Positions 26,798 through 36,748 of a stretch of DNA of 64,000 nucleotides are shown here, in pieces. The stretch covers positions 1 through 64,000 of the forward strand of contig NZ_JBHRYB010000025.1 of NCBI RefSeq assembly GCF_042648445.1, read 5' to 3'. Below the pieces are notes generated by a model. It made no database searches. It was given only the letters and a program-made list of their open reading frames with translations, and was not told the origin of the DNA. This stretch comes from Bacterioplanoides pacificum (GTDB taxonomy: Bacteria; Pseudomonadota; Gammaproteobacteria; Pseudomonadales; Oceanobacteraceae). The translations under genes and the position numbers were made by a program. Positions within the stretch are counted from its first letter, which is position 1; each line of letters opens with the position of its first letter.

Positions 26798-26817
26798 GCC
26801 GCATCACGCGGCTTTTT
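26796..26817 (+). terminator. Rho-independent terminator after the chemoreceptor gene
   Basis: AAGCCGC-ATCAC-GCGGCTT followed by TTT. The hairpin overlaps the last base pairs of the stop codon region. Confidence 0.85.
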
Positions 26818-26937
26818 ACGCTCACCAGACACCCGGTGGATTGTTTAATCAGAGCAACGATGTGATCCGCTCATCGGGCTGGAACATTCCTCCTCCAGGC
26901 TGGCCCAATGTCACTACAGAACCATAGAGCGAACAAC

Positions 26938-27606
26938 ATGCTTAATCTCGACTTCAGCCAGCGGGTGGTCATCAACAGCAACGATCTGCAATGGTCACAA
27001 AGCCCGATGCCGGGTGTGTTACGCAAACGCCTGGCCCGTGAAGACGCCGAACGTGGCCACGCCACCAGCATCGTTAAATACCTGCCCGGCTCGCGTTTCC
27101 GTTCTCATCCACACCCGCAAGGGGAAGAGATATTTGTGCTGGAAGGGGTATTTTCTGACGAAAGTGGCGATTACCCGGCGGGCAGTTATATCCGCAACCC
27201 GGAAGGTTTTGAACACGCGCCGTTCAGTAACGAAGGCTGTGTGCTGTTTGTTAAGCTGCATCAGTTTCAGCCCGGCGACCAGCAACACATTCGGGTCAAT
27301 ACCAGTAACGCCGGATTACGCCCCGGTCCCGGAGGCTTAAGCGTATTACCGCTGCACGACTATCAGGGAGAATCCACCACGCTGGTATTCTGGCCGGCAG
27401 GAGAACGCGGCCAGCCACACACACATTTTGCGGGTGAAGAAATTCTGGTGATTTCCGGCGAGCTGATGGATAAGCATGGCCGCTACCCGGCGGGCAGCTG
27501 GATTCGCAGCCCTCATATGAGTCAGCATTGCCCTTACGTCGAGCAGGATACCCTGCTGTTGGTGAAAGCCGGCCATTTAGGCGAAAGCGGGACACAGTTC
27601 AACTAA
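26938..27606 (+). CDS. Bicupin protein (ChrR-like cupin)
   Basis: 222 residues in two cupin halves. The first has RSHPHPQGEEIFVLEGVFSDE with metal-ligand spacing H-x-H-x(4)-E (about 70-90), and the second has QPHTHFAGEEILVISGELMDK (about 170-190). Both contain PAGSYIRNP / PAGSWIRSP, as in the ChrR cupin clan. There is no zinc-binding anti-sigma domain, so it is probably a stand-alone metal-binding cupin of unknown substrate. The start was chosen at MLNLDFSQRVV; an ATG 30 bases upstream is also possible. Confidence 0.85.
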   Translation: MLNLDFSQRVVINSNDLQWSQSPMPGVLRKRLAREDAERGHATSIVKYLPGSRFRSHPHPQGEEIFVLEGVFSDESGDYPAGSYIRNPEGFEHAPFSNEGCVLFVKLHQFQPGDQQHIRVNTSNAGLRPGPGGLSVLPLHDYQGESTTLVFWPAGERGQPHTHFAGEEILVISGELMDKHGRYPAGSWIRSPHMSQHCPYVEQDTLLLVKAGHLGESGTQFN

Positions 27607-27716
27607 GCGGCCTCTCAATAACTTTCTTCACTCTGGTGCATCCGTTATTATCTGCGGTTCTGTTTCTGGTGCGGTGTCTATTACCGTCCGTTCCCCAACC
27701 AGCACAAGGAATGCGC

Positions 27717-30700
27717 ATGTTATTTGCCCCTTTCCGCTTTGTTTTTTCTGCCATCGCCAGCGTGTTTAAGCTGCTGTGGTCCATTATTGCCTGGGTATTT
27801 GGCTTTGTGTTTGGCCAGTGGACACCACCCCCCTGGTTACAGCTGATCATCGATCAGGTTGGCCGTTATTTCCGTTTTCTTGGCCGTCATCGCTGGTTAG
27901 CCGTGTTACACGTGATATTACCGCCACTGTTATTGGTTGGCAGTGTACTGGGGTATGTCTGGTACCAGTCTTTGCCTCAGCCGGTAACCACCAGCTTTAC
28001 CGCCCGGGCACCGGCAAAAACCACCTGGGACGGTGACCAGCCCAATATTCAGCCGCTGTATGTACGCTTCACCAAATCCGCGGCGCCACTCAAGCGCAGC
28101 GAAGAAGCGCTGACTGACGGCGTACGTTTATCGCCACAAACCGCCGGGGAATGGCGCTGGCAGGACGACTACACGTTAATCTTCGAGCCACAACAGGACT
28201 GGAAAATTAACAGCCGCTATACCGTCACCATCGCCGAACAAGGTCTGGTAGCCGAACAGATCCTGCTGGAAAAAACCGAAGACAGTTTTACCACCGCCGG
28301 ATTTGAGGTGTACAAACGCGACGTTGAGTTTTATCAGGACCCGGTTGATCCGAACCAGAAAAAAGTCATCGCCAGTCTGCGCTTTTCCCACCCGGTGGAT
28401 GCCGTAACACTGGAACGCAATATTCGTATTAAGCCGGAATCCGGGCTGGAGTTTATCCGCAGCGAAGATAAAAACTTCAGCGTGATTTACAGCGACGACA
28501 AACTGAGTGCCCATATTCACACTGCGGCACTGGCGGTACCACGCCTCGACCGGCAGCTGACTATTGAAATCGATAGTGGTATCGAACCACTGGCCGGTGG
28601 CGACAGCAGTGACAACAGCCTGCACTGGAAGCAGAAAATTCCCGGCCGCGGCAAACTGGCACTGCGTAATCCTGGCATTGAAATTGTTGAAAACGGCAGC
28701 ACTCCGGAACAGGTGCTGATGGTACACACCAGTGCACCAGTAGCGGAAAAACACTTCGCCGAACAACTACAACTATGGTTATTACCGAAATACGCCGCCG
28801 ATCAGAAAGACAAAGAGTATCTGCACTACTGGCATAACGACAATGTCACCAGCGCTGTGCTGGCCCGTGCCGAACGCATTCATGCGCAATACATTCAGGG
28901 CGAATTTGAAAACAGCCAGCTGCACCAGCTGAAACTGGACGTGCCACAAGACCGTTATCTGCTGCTCAAAATGGAACCCGGACTGACCGCCGTCGGCGGT
29001 TATGAGCTGGTAAAACGGTACAGCCAGGTGGTTCAGGTACCATCCTATCCGAAAATTCTGAAATTTATGTCGCAGGGCAATTTATTGTCGTTACACGGCG
29101 AGAAAAAAGTGGCGGTGGTCAGTCGTGGCCATCAACACTTCAGCTACGAAGTGCAACGTATTCTGCCCGATCAGTTACACCACTTTATTGCCGATAACGG
29201 CAGTGATCCTTCGTCCCCGACTGTCTCGAATTTCGATATGAGTAAAATTATCGAACGGTTTACCGGTCAGCAGCGGGTCCGCAACAAGAATCCGAAAACC
29301 TCCAGTACCAGCTCGCTGAACCTGGGCCGTTATCTGAATAACAAAGGCTTGTCGCGCGGCTTATTTGTGGTGAACTTATCTCCCCGCGAAGAAGCACCCG
29401 ATTACGAGTTCGGTGCCCTGCCACACACCCGGCGGTTAATTGCCATCACCGATATGGGGCTGATGGTTAAACGCAATAAAGACGGCGAACACGATGTGTT
29501 TGTGGTGTCGCTCAGCAGCGGGCGGCCGGTGGCCAATGCCCAGGCAAAACTGATCTCACTGAATGGCCAGAGCCTGCAAACCGTCACCACGGATTACCAG
29601 GGCCGCGCCCACTTCCGTGCGCCGCGTTACCGCGGCAGCGAAAAACGGCCACTGGCGTTTGTGGTCAGCAAAAACGGCGACAGCGCGTTTATCCCTTACA
29701 GCGGCGGCAACCGCGAAATTAATTATTCGCGCTTTGATATCGGTGGCGTGAACGACAGTGATGGTGATGAACTGAGTGCTTTTGCCTTCTCCGACCGCGA
29801 ACTGTATCGCCCCGGTGAAAGTGCCCGGCTGATGTACATTGTCCGCGCCGGCGACTGGCGTCCGGCTTACGAAGGAATGCCGGTACAACTGGAAATTTAT
29901 GATCCGCGTGGCATGAGCATCTATAAACAACGCCGCCGTTTACACCGCAGTGGTTTTGATGCACTGGAATTCGATTTATCCGCCGCCGCATTAACCGGTG
30001 ATTACCGCTTCAAGGTCAGCCGCGTACATAACGGCCGTTATGAATACGTACGTGAACTGGGATCGGTGCGGTTTAACGTGCGTGAATTTGAGCCCGACCG
30101 GCTGAAAGTCAAAGCCCGTTTAAGCGACGACACCGTACGCGGCTGGTTACGTCCGAACGAGGTCGCAGGCCGGGTAAACGTGCAACACCTGTTTGGCACA
30201 CCGGCTGCCGGCGCCCGGGTAGTGGGTGAAATGAACATCCGTCAGGCCTGGCCACAGTTTGCTCAGTATCCGGATTACCGCTTCTTCGACCGCAGCAGTG
30301 CCGATGGCCGCTTGTCCGACAGCTATGAATACCTCGGCGAACAATTTACCGACGACCAGGGCGATACCCTGTTCGAACTGGATTTATCGCGCTTCGAACG
30401 GGCCACTTACCGGCTGCATTTTAATACCACGTCGTACGAAAAAGGCTCCGGCCGCGGCGTTAATGCCAACACCAGCCTGCTGGTATCCGACGCACCTTAT
30501 ATGATTGGTTTTAAAGCCGATGGCCGTTTAAACGTGAAACATAACAGCGAACGTAACGTGCAGTTTATCGCCGTCGATTCGCAGTTACAGCAGGTTGAAG
30601 CCAACACTTTACGACTGGAGAAAAGTGAAATCCGCTACGTCTCCGTGCTGGCACGTCAGCCAAACGGCAGTTATCGCTACGTCTCACGCCAGCGTGAATT

Positions 30701-33620
30701 CACCCTTAACAGCGAAGCGGTCAGCATCGGCAAAAACGGCCTGCAACAAAGGCTGGATACCAGCTCACCGGGAGAATACCGGCTGCGGTTACGCAACGAT
30801 AACGACGAAATTCTCGCCACCCTGAATTATCAGGTGGCGGGTACCGCCAACCTGACCCGCTCGCTGGAACGTAATGCCGAGTTACAGGTCAGCCTGGATA
30901 ACGACGAATACCGCAATGGCGACAGTATCGAAATCAGCATTATTGCGCCTTATACCGGCACCGGTTTAATCACCATCGAACGCGACAAAGTGTACGCCAG
31001 CCAGTGGTTTAAAACGTCCACCACCAGCTCGGTACAAACCATTCGGGTACCGCGTGAACTGGAAGGCAACGCCTATATCAATGTGCAGTTTATCCGCGAA
31101 GCTGATTCGCCGGAGATTTATATGAGCCCGCTGTCAGTAGCGGTGGTGCCGTTTAATATCAACCGCTCAGCGCGCATTATCGACGCCAAAATGAACAGCA
31201 GCGAACGGGTGCGTCCGGGTGATGATATCCGCATGACGGTCAACACTCCGGAATCGTCGCGGCTGATTCTGGTGGCGGTCGACGAAGGTATTCTGCAGGT
31301 GGCGAAGTTCCGTACCCCGGATCCACTGTCGCACTTCCTGCAAAAACGCCGCTTACAGGTCAGCACCCGGCAGATGCTGGATCTGATTCTGCCGGAATAT
31401 TCGCAGATTATGGCATCGGCGCCGGGCGGTGGTATGGCCGAAGAAGTAGCACTGGCGCAGAACCTCAACCCGTTTAAGAAAAAACGTAATCCACCGGTGG
31501 TATGGTGGTCCGGAGTGCGGGATATTCAGGCCGGTGAGCATGAATTCAACTTCCGCGCGCCGGATTATTTTAACGGCCGGGTACGCATCTATGCGGTATT
31601 AGCCAACGAAAACCGCATGCAGGTGCTGGAACAAAGCAGCTTGGTTCAGGGCGATCTGATTCTGACACCGAACGTACCGGTAGCGGTATCACCGGGCGAC
31701 GAAGTCAATCTGTCGCTGGCGGTGTATAACAACATCAAACCACAACAGGCCTCGGCGGCCAGCAGCAATACCATCGATGTTGAGCTGCAACTGCCCGCCG
31801 GCGCCCGCGTGATCGGTGATGCCAAGCGTCAGCTGACACTCAACCAGGGCCAGGATCAGCTGGTTGAATTCCGTGTCCGGCTGGGCGATGAACCGGGCGA
31901 AAAAACCCTGCAGTTCCGCGCCAGCAGTGGCGATTACCAGGCCCGTTACCGCGAAAGTGTGTCAGTACGTCCGGCCTCGCCATACCGTACCGTGTTGCAG
32001 GCCGGGGTCATTGAAGGCGGAGAACAACAAGCGTTTAACGACCTGCGCCAGTTACACAACGCCTTTGCAGAAGCGGAAGTGGATGTTGGTGCCTCACCGT
32101 TATTGTGGGCCCGCGGTCTGGCGTCTTACCTGAATAACTACAGCCATATGTGTACCGAACAGCTCACCAGCCGGGCGGTACCGGCGCTGTTATTACAGGC
32201 TTATCCGGCGCTGACCGACAACAACAAAACCTTCGATGTTCCGGCGGCGCTGAGCATGTTGCGGGGCCGTCAGAACGACGAAGGCGGGTTTGGTATGTGG
32301 CGCGCCACGTTAAACGCCAATCCGTATTACACCCTGTTTGCGCTGAACTTTATGCTGGAAGCCAAAGACCGTAATCAGGCCGTACCCGATGATATGCTGA
32401 ACCAGTCGCTGAGTTTTGTGCAGGACTTTGTCAGCCGGCCACACAGTGATCTGCGTGAGTTGCGGATGGCCGCCTACGGCGTGTACCTGATTGCCCGCAG
32501 CGGTCAGACGCCGGGCAACCGGTTAACGGCGGTGCAGTCGGATCTGGAGAAATATTTCCCGCAACAATGGCAGCAGGATCTGGCCGCTGCATACCTGGCC
32601 GCAGCCTTACAGCTGCAGCGTCAGGAGGCTCAGGCATCGGCCATGATGCGGCGGTTAAACTGGCACACCGGCAAGCCGGGCAAGGCGTCGCGGGTGATCT
32701 TATTCCAGGATGAGTTAAGCGAAAACGCGATCCATCTGTACCTGCTGATGCGCCACTTCCCGCAGTTGTTTGACACCCTGCCACAAACGGTACTGCTGGA
32801 TATGGCCGACGCCATCTCGCAACAACGCTACCACAGCCATTCAGCAGCCTGGATGATGCTGGCACTGGATGCTTACCACCAGCGCGCCAGCCAGCGTGAC
32901 AGCGATGCCCTGGCCTTTATCAGCCAGACCAACACCGGTGAACCAAGCCCGCTGGCGTTAAGCCGCAATAGCTTTGGTCAACACGCCGGGTTACCGCTCA
33001 ACAGCCGCACCCTGCGACTGGATAACGCCAATGACCTGCCGCTGTTCTACGCCCTGCGCCACACGGGTTACGACCGCACAGCCAGCCCGGCCAGCAGCCA
33101 CGGAGTGGAAATTCAGCGCGATTTCACCGACCTAGACGGCAAGTTAAAAAACCAGTTCAGCGTGGGGGATGAGTTCCTGGTACGGCTGCGGTTACGGACA
33201 CTGGACGATAACCATTACCAGCAGTTGGCAATTGTTGACCTGTTACCGGGTGGTATCGAACCGGTGCCGGTGATCAATCCGGTGCAACAGGAAGACAGCG
33301 AACACAGCTCACGGGTATTAACCGATATCGACGGCCCCTGGTCGCTTGATTACGACAACCTGCGTGACGACCGGCTGATGTTATACGGCAGCCTGTACGG
33401 CGACGGGACGGTCACGCTGAGCTATAAAGTGCGCGCCGTCAGCGCCGGACGTTTCACCGTACCGGTCGCCTTTACCCGGGCACTGTATCAGCCGGAGGTG
33501 TTCTCGATTACCGCAGCGGGTGAGCTGCAGATCGACAAATCCAACAACTCAGGTAAGCCCGGCAACTCAGGTAAGCCCGGCAACTCTGATAAATCCGGCA
33601 ACCCGGCCAGTCAACCGTAA
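27717..33620 (+). CDS. Alpha-2-macroglobulin family protein (YfhM-like), partner of PBP1c
   Basis: 1967 residues, probably facing the periplasm. In place of the usual lipobox it has two hydrophobic segments (about 5-33 and 60-85). MG-type beta domains follow. The thioester motif is present as CTEQ (Cys about residue 1479) in HMCTEQLTSRAVPALLL, followed by a helical thioester domain (to about 1760). Such proteins are thought to trap invading proteases and to work with PBP1c. The C-terminal tail has three SGKPGN-like repeats. AAGGA lies six bases before this ATG; an ATG six bases upstream is too close to it. pbpC starts directly after the stop. Confidence 0.9.
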   Translation: MLFAPFRFVFSAIASVFKLLWSIIAWVFGFVFGQWTPPPWLQLIIDQVGRYFRFLGRHRWLAVLHVILPPLLLVGSVLGYVWYQSLPQPVTTSFTARAPAKTTWDGDQPNIQPLYVRFTKSAAPLKRSEEALTDGVRLSPQTAGEWRWQDDYTLIFEPQQDWKINSRYTVTIAEQGLVAEQILLEKTEDSFTTAGFEVYKRDVEFYQDPVDPNQKKVIASLRFSHPVDAVTLERNIRIKPESGLEFIRSEDKNFSVIYSDDKLSAHIHTAALAVPRLDRQLTIEIDSGIEPLAGGDSSDNSLHWKQKIPGRGKLALRNPGIEIVENGSTPEQVLMVHTSAPVAEKHFAEQLQLWLLPKYAADQKDKEYLHYWHNDNVTSAVLARAERIHAQYIQGEFENSQLHQLKLDVPQDRYLLLKMEPGLTAVGGYELVKRYSQVVQVPSYPKILKFMSQGNLLSLHGEKKVAVVSRGHQHFSYEVQRILPDQLHHFIADNGSDPSSPTVSNFDMSKIIERFTGQQRVRNKNPKTSSTSSLNLGRYLNNKGLSRGLFVVNLSPREEAPDYEFGALPHTRRLIAITDMGLMVKRNKDGEHDVFVVSLSSGRPVANAQAKLISLNGQSLQTVTTDYQGRAHFRAPRYRGSEKRPLAFVVSKNGDSAFIPYSGGNREINYSRFDIGGVNDSDGDELSAFAFSDRELYRPGESARLMYIVRAGDWRPAYEGMPVQLEIYDPRGMSIYKQRRRLHRSGFDALEFDLSAAALTGDYRFKVSRVHNGRYEYVRELGSVRFNVREFEPDRLKVKARLSDDTVRGWLRPNEVAGRVNVQHLFGTPAAGARVVGEMNIRQAWPQFAQYPDYRFFDRSSADGRLSDSYEYLGEQFTDDQGDTLFELDLSRFERATYRLHFNTTSYEKGSGRGVNANTSLLVSDAPYMIGFKADGRLNVKHNSERNVQFIAVDSQLQQVEANTLRLEKSEIRYVSVLARQPNGSYRYVSRQREFTLNSEAVSIGKNGLQQRLDTSSPGEYRLRLRNDNDEILATLNYQVAGTANLTRSLERNAELQVSLDNDEYRNGDSIEISIIAPYTGTGLITIERDKVYASQWFKTSTTSSVQTIRVPRELEGNAYINVQFIREADSPEIYMSPLSVAVVPFNINRSARIIDAKMNSSERVRPGDDIRMTVNTPESSRLILVAVDEGILQVAKFRTPDPLSHFLQKRRLQVSTRQMLDLILPEYSQIMASAPGGGMAEEVALAQNLNPFKKKRNPPVVWWSGVRDIQAGEHEFNFRAPDYFNGRVRIYAVLANENRMQVLEQSSLVQGDLILTPNVPVAVSPGDEVNLSLAVYNNIKPQQASAASSNTIDVELQLPAGARVIGDAKRQLTLNQGQDQLVEFRVRLGDEPGEKTLQFRASSGDYQARYRESVSVRPASPYRTVLQAGVIEGGEQQAFNDLRQLHNAFAEAEVDVGASPLLWARGLASYLNNYSHMCTEQLTSRAVPALLLQAYPALTDNNKTFDVPAALSMLRGRQNDEGGFGMWRATLNANPYYTLFALNFMLEAKDRNQAVPDDMLNQSLSFVQDFVSRPHSDLRELRMAAYGVYLIARSGQTPGNRLTAVQSDLEKYFPQQWQQDLAAAYLAAALQLQRQEAQASAMMRRLNWHTGKPGKASRVILFQDELSENAIHLYLLMRHFPQLFDTLPQTVLLDMADAISQQRYHSHSAAWMMLALDAYHQRASQRDSDALAFISQTNTGEPSPLALSRNSFGQHAGLPLNSRTLRLDNANDLPLFYALRHTGYDRTASPASSHGVEIQRDFTDLDGKLKNQFSVGDEFLVRLRLRTLDDNHYQQLAIVDLLPGGIEPVPVINPVQQEDSEHSSRVLTDIDGPWSLDYDNLRDDRLMLYGSLYGDGTVTLSYKVRAVSAGRFTVPVAFTRALYQPEVFSITAAGELQIDKSNNSGKPGNSGKPGNSDKSGNPASQP
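33546..33599 (+). repeat. Three tandem 18-bp repeats inside the alpha-2-macroglobulin gene
   Basis: Copies at 33546-33563 and 33564-33581 are identical (AACTCAGGTAAGCCCGGC); the third, 33582-33599, differs at four positions. They encode a flexible NSGKPG-type tail at the end of the protein. Copy number could vary by slippage. Confidence 0.9.
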
Positions 33621-35954
33621 ATGATGCCACGTCAGCAACTGATCAAAGCAGGCTTCGGCCTGCTTTTTATTCTGCTCTTCAGTCTGCCACTGATCCGTCT
33701 GTGGCCGCATGCACCACTGCGGGATCAGTTTCCGCATTCCAGTGCCGTGTTTGCCAGCGACGGCAGCCTGTTACGGCTGACCACCGCCGCCGATCAGCAA
33801 TACCGCTATTGGTTGCCGCTGGAGCAGACCGGAGAACTGATGCAGGAAGCCATGCTGATGCAGGAAGATCAGTGGTTCTGGCAACACCCGGGGGTGAACC
33901 CGTTCAGCCTGATCCGCGGCGCGCTGCGTACCTACAGTGGCGGCAATCGTCAGGGCGGCTCCACCATTACCATGCAGCTGGCGCGCCTGCTGCAACGTGA
34001 ATCAACCCGCACACCGCTGGCCAAGCTGCAGCAGATTGGCCAGGCCCTGTGGCTGGAGGCGCGTTACAGCAAACGGGAAATCCTTGAGGCCTACCTGAAT
34101 TTTGCCCCTTATGGCGGCAATATTCAGGGCGTCGGCGCGGCATCCTGGCTGTATTTTAATAAACCTGCGGCGCAGCTGAGTGCGCTGGAAGCCGCTACCC
34201 TGGCGGTAGTGCCACAACAACCGGCACGCCGGCCGCGCGCGGCAGAAGACACCCGCGCTGCGGTGGAACGTTTGCTGCTGCGCTGGCGCGAACAACAGCC
34301 ACAACGACTGGGGCTGAACGCCAGTGTGGCAGCCATCAGCTATCGTCCGGTAGCGCCGTTCCGCGCGCCCCACGCAACCGACCTGTTACTGCAACAACAG
34401 CGCCAGGGCAAACTGGGAACAACCCGGGGAGCGATTCACAGCAGCATTAATCCGGTGCTGCAACGCGCACTGGAACGTCAGATTCGCCTCGGTTATCCAC
34501 AACTGCAGGCCCGCGGGGTCGAAAACGCCAGCGCCATGCTGGTGCACTGGCCCAGCCGGGAGATAGTCGCCATGGTGGGTTCAGCGGATTATTTTGATGC
34601 CAATATCGCCGGCCAGGTAAACGGCAGCCAGGCCAAACGCTCCCCCGGCTCCACCCTGAAACCGCTGTTATTTGCGCTGGCGCTGGAACAGGGCATGATT
34701 CATCCGCGCTCCATGTTAAAAGACGCTCCCCAGGCGTTTGGCCCTTATACCCCGGAAAATTACGACCGCCGCTTTGCCGGGCCCATCAATGCCACCGCTG
34801 CCTTAAACCGCAGCCGCAATATTCCGGCCGTGGCGCTGGCATCCAAAATGCCTCCCGGCCATGACCTGCACGACTTATTAAAACGTGCCGGAGTGAGCCG
34901 CTTACAGAGCCGCGAATATTATGGTCTGGCACTGGTGCTGGGAGCCGGTGAAGTGACGATGCAGGAGCTGGCACGGCTGTATAGCGCACTGGCCAATAAC
35001 GGCCTTGATGCACCACTGACACTGCAGCACAACACCAGCGAACAGCCCCGGGCACTGCTATCGCCACAGGCCAGCTGGCTGGCGCTGGAAATGCTGGCGC
35101 AAAAACCGCGCCCCGGCGTTTCCAGCCAGGCCCGGCCCCATCCCTGGTTTACTGCCTGGAAAACCGGCACCAGCTGGAGCTTCCGTGATGCCTGGACAGC
35201 AGGAGTAGTGGGCCCTTACGTTTTAGTGGTCTGGAATGGTAATTTTGATGGCTCTGCCAACCCGGCACTGGTGGGCATTAAAACCGCCGCGCCGCTGTGG
35301 TGGCGTATTGCCGAAGCCCTGCCCAATGTCGTCGGCAAGCAGCCGGAGCACAGTCAGCGCCAGCGGCCACAACCCTCAGGCGTGCGTAAAGTCGAAATTT
35401 GTGCCGCCTCCGGTGATCTGCCCAATAGCGCCTGTCCGCAACGCCTGCAAAGCTGGTTTATTCCCGGCGTATCACCAATCCGGGTAAGCGATTTACACCG
35501 CTGGGTGTGGGTCGATAAAAACACTGGCCAGGCGGTTTGTCCGCCCTATACGGCACAACACGAACAACGTCTGTATGAATTCTGGTCGACCGAAATGGCG
35601 CAGTTGTTTGCCCGTGCCGGGCTGGCGCGGCGTAAACCACCGGAGGCGGATTGCAGCCAGGATATGCACATCAGCGAAAGTAACGGCCCGCGTATCCGCT
35701 CACCGTATGAAGGAATGCGTTTTATGCTGGATGCCGAAGGCACCGGGGTATCAGCCCAGCTGCCGCTGCAGGCCGATGCAGCAGCCGGGGTTAAACGCTT
35801 ATACTGGCTGATCGAAAACCGTTTATTAGGGCATTCCCGGCCGGGAGAAATTCTCTACTGGACGCCAAAACAGAGTGGCCGTTATCAGCTGACCGTCAGT
35901 GATGATCATGGCCGCAGCCGTTCACGCTGGATCGAGGTGGGCCGTTTGCATTAA
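33621..35954 (+). CDS. pbpC: Penicillin-binding protein 1C
   Basis: 777 residues. One N-terminal membrane helix (about 9-27), then GT51 with MQEDQWFWQHPGVNP (about 80) and QGGSTITMQLARLL. The transpeptidase domain has SPGSTLKPLLFAL (SxxK), SRN (SxN) and WKTGTSWSFRDAW (KTG). A C-terminal BiPBP_C domain starts at about 690. All catalytic motifs are intact. The gene begins with two adjacent ATGs immediately after the alpha-2-macroglobulin stop, so translation is probably coupled. A terminator-like hairpin lies within codons 9-16. Confidence 0.95.
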   Translation: MMPRQQLIKAGFGLLFILLFSLPLIRLWPHAPLRDQFPHSSAVFASDGSLLRLTTAADQQYRYWLPLEQTGELMQEAMLMQEDQWFWQHPGVNPFSLIRGALRTYSGGNRQGGSTITMQLARLLQRESTRTPLAKLQQIGQALWLEARYSKREILEAYLNFAPYGGNIQGVGAASWLYFNKPAAQLSALEAATLAVVPQQPARRPRAAEDTRAAVERLLLRWREQQPQRLGLNASVAAISYRPVAPFRAPHATDLLLQQQRQGKLGTTRGAIHSSINPVLQRALERQIRLGYPQLQARGVENASAMLVHWPSREIVAMVGSADYFDANIAGQVNGSQAKRSPGSTLKPLLFALALEQGMIHPRSMLKDAPQAFGPYTPENYDRRFAGPINATAALNRSRNIPAVALASKMPPGHDLHDLLKRAGVSRLQSREYYGLALVLGAGEVTMQELARLYSALANNGLDAPLTLQHNTSEQPRALLSPQASWLALEMLAQKPRPGVSSQARPHPWFTAWKTGTSWSFRDAWTAGVVGPYVLVVWNGNFDGSANPALVGIKTAAPLWWRIAEALPNVVGKQPEHSQRQRPQPSGVRKVEICAASGDLPNSACPQRLQSWFIPGVSPIRVSDLHRWVWVDKNTGQAVCPPYTAQHEQRLYEFWSTEMAQLFARAGLARRKPPEADCSQDMHISESNGPRIRSPYEGMRFMLDAEGTGVSAQLPLQADAAAGVKRLYWLIENRLLGHSRPGEILYWTPKQSGRYQLTVSDDHGRSRSRWIEVGRLH
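33645..33668 (+). terminator. Terminator-shaped hairpin inside the start of pbpC
   Basis: AAAGCAGGC-TTCG-GCCTGCTTT is a 9-bp perfect stem with a C(UUCG)G tetraloop, followed by two more T residues (five in a row). It has the form of an intrinsic terminator but lies in the pbpC coding region. It could act as a translation-sensitive attenuator, or simply result from the codons used for KAGFGLLF. Confidence 0.5.
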
Positions 35955-36448
35955 CCGCATAAATAGGTGCCGGTGCCGACGGCGATTAACGTGCCCTCTT
36001 CGTTGTGAAATTCCATCCGCGTCACCGCCACTTTATTGCCGATACGCAACAGGCTGGCACTGGCAACAAACTCTTTGCCTTTACCCGGATGTAAAAAGTC
36101 GACCCGCATATCGATGGTGCCCAGCTTCGACAACTGCTTCGGTCGTTCTTCCTTCGGCACGTCTTTTTTGTGCATCCGTTGCCAGGCCGCAATCAGCGCC
36201 ATGGCACCACCGGTGACATCCAGCGCTGTGGAAATCGCGCCACCATGAAGAATACCCTGCAGCCAGTTACCCACCAGGTCGTCGCGCATGCTCATGGTAA
36301 ATTCACAGCGGTTATCGCTCAGCAGCCTGGGCTTTAACCCTAATAACTTGTTAAACGGAATCTGATCGAGAAAATTCATCGTCAGATTCAGTTCGGTTTT
36401 GCTGAAACCTTCGGCAACCAGCTCCGGGTTGTGTGTCTCTTGTGTCAT
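35951..36448 (-). CDS. PaaI-like hotdog-fold thioesterase
   Basis: 165 residues with a single hotdog domain. The active-site region is NWLQGILHGGAISTALDVTGG (HGG at about residue 70), as in PaaI/YigI-type acyl-CoA thioesterases. The start was chosen at MTQETHNPEL with AGAGAA upstream; a longer in-frame extension to 36628 has no support. Its stop overlaps the pbpC stop by 4 bp in convergent orientation. The acyl-CoA substrate cannot be inferred. Confidence 0.85.
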   Translation of the reverse strand: MTQETHNPELVAEGFSKTELNLTMNFLDQIPFNKLLGLKPRLLSDNRCEFTMSMRDDLVGNWLQGILHGGAISTALDVTGGAMALIAAWQRMHKKDVPKEERPKQLSKLGTIDMRVDFLHPGKGKEFVASASLLRIGNKVAVTRMEFHNEEGTLIAVGTGTYLCG

Positions 36449-36748
36449 GTTGATTTCTCTTATCATTATTGTCACAGCGACCCGGTTAATCATTACCGCC
36501 AGAGCCGCTGGCGGCTTCATTCTGCGGCTTACCACCGTGTGAGTAAATTGCCGATCCGACGCCCGGCCCTGATCATTGTGCTCAGGCCGATCGCCGGCTT
36601 TGGCATAAAACCGTAACAATTGCCCCATAAAGTGCCGCCTCGACGAAACTTTGCGATAAATCAGCTACAAAGCAGGCTACAATCGGCATACTGAACGAAG
36701 ACTCATCCGGGCCCGCTTTCTGCGGCCCTGCTTATACTGGAGATCCCC

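Noticed and set aside
27528..27716. Longer N-terminus for the alpha-2-macroglobulin
   Set aside because: It would overlap the end of the cupin gene; a strong AAGGA lies just before the ATG at 27717.
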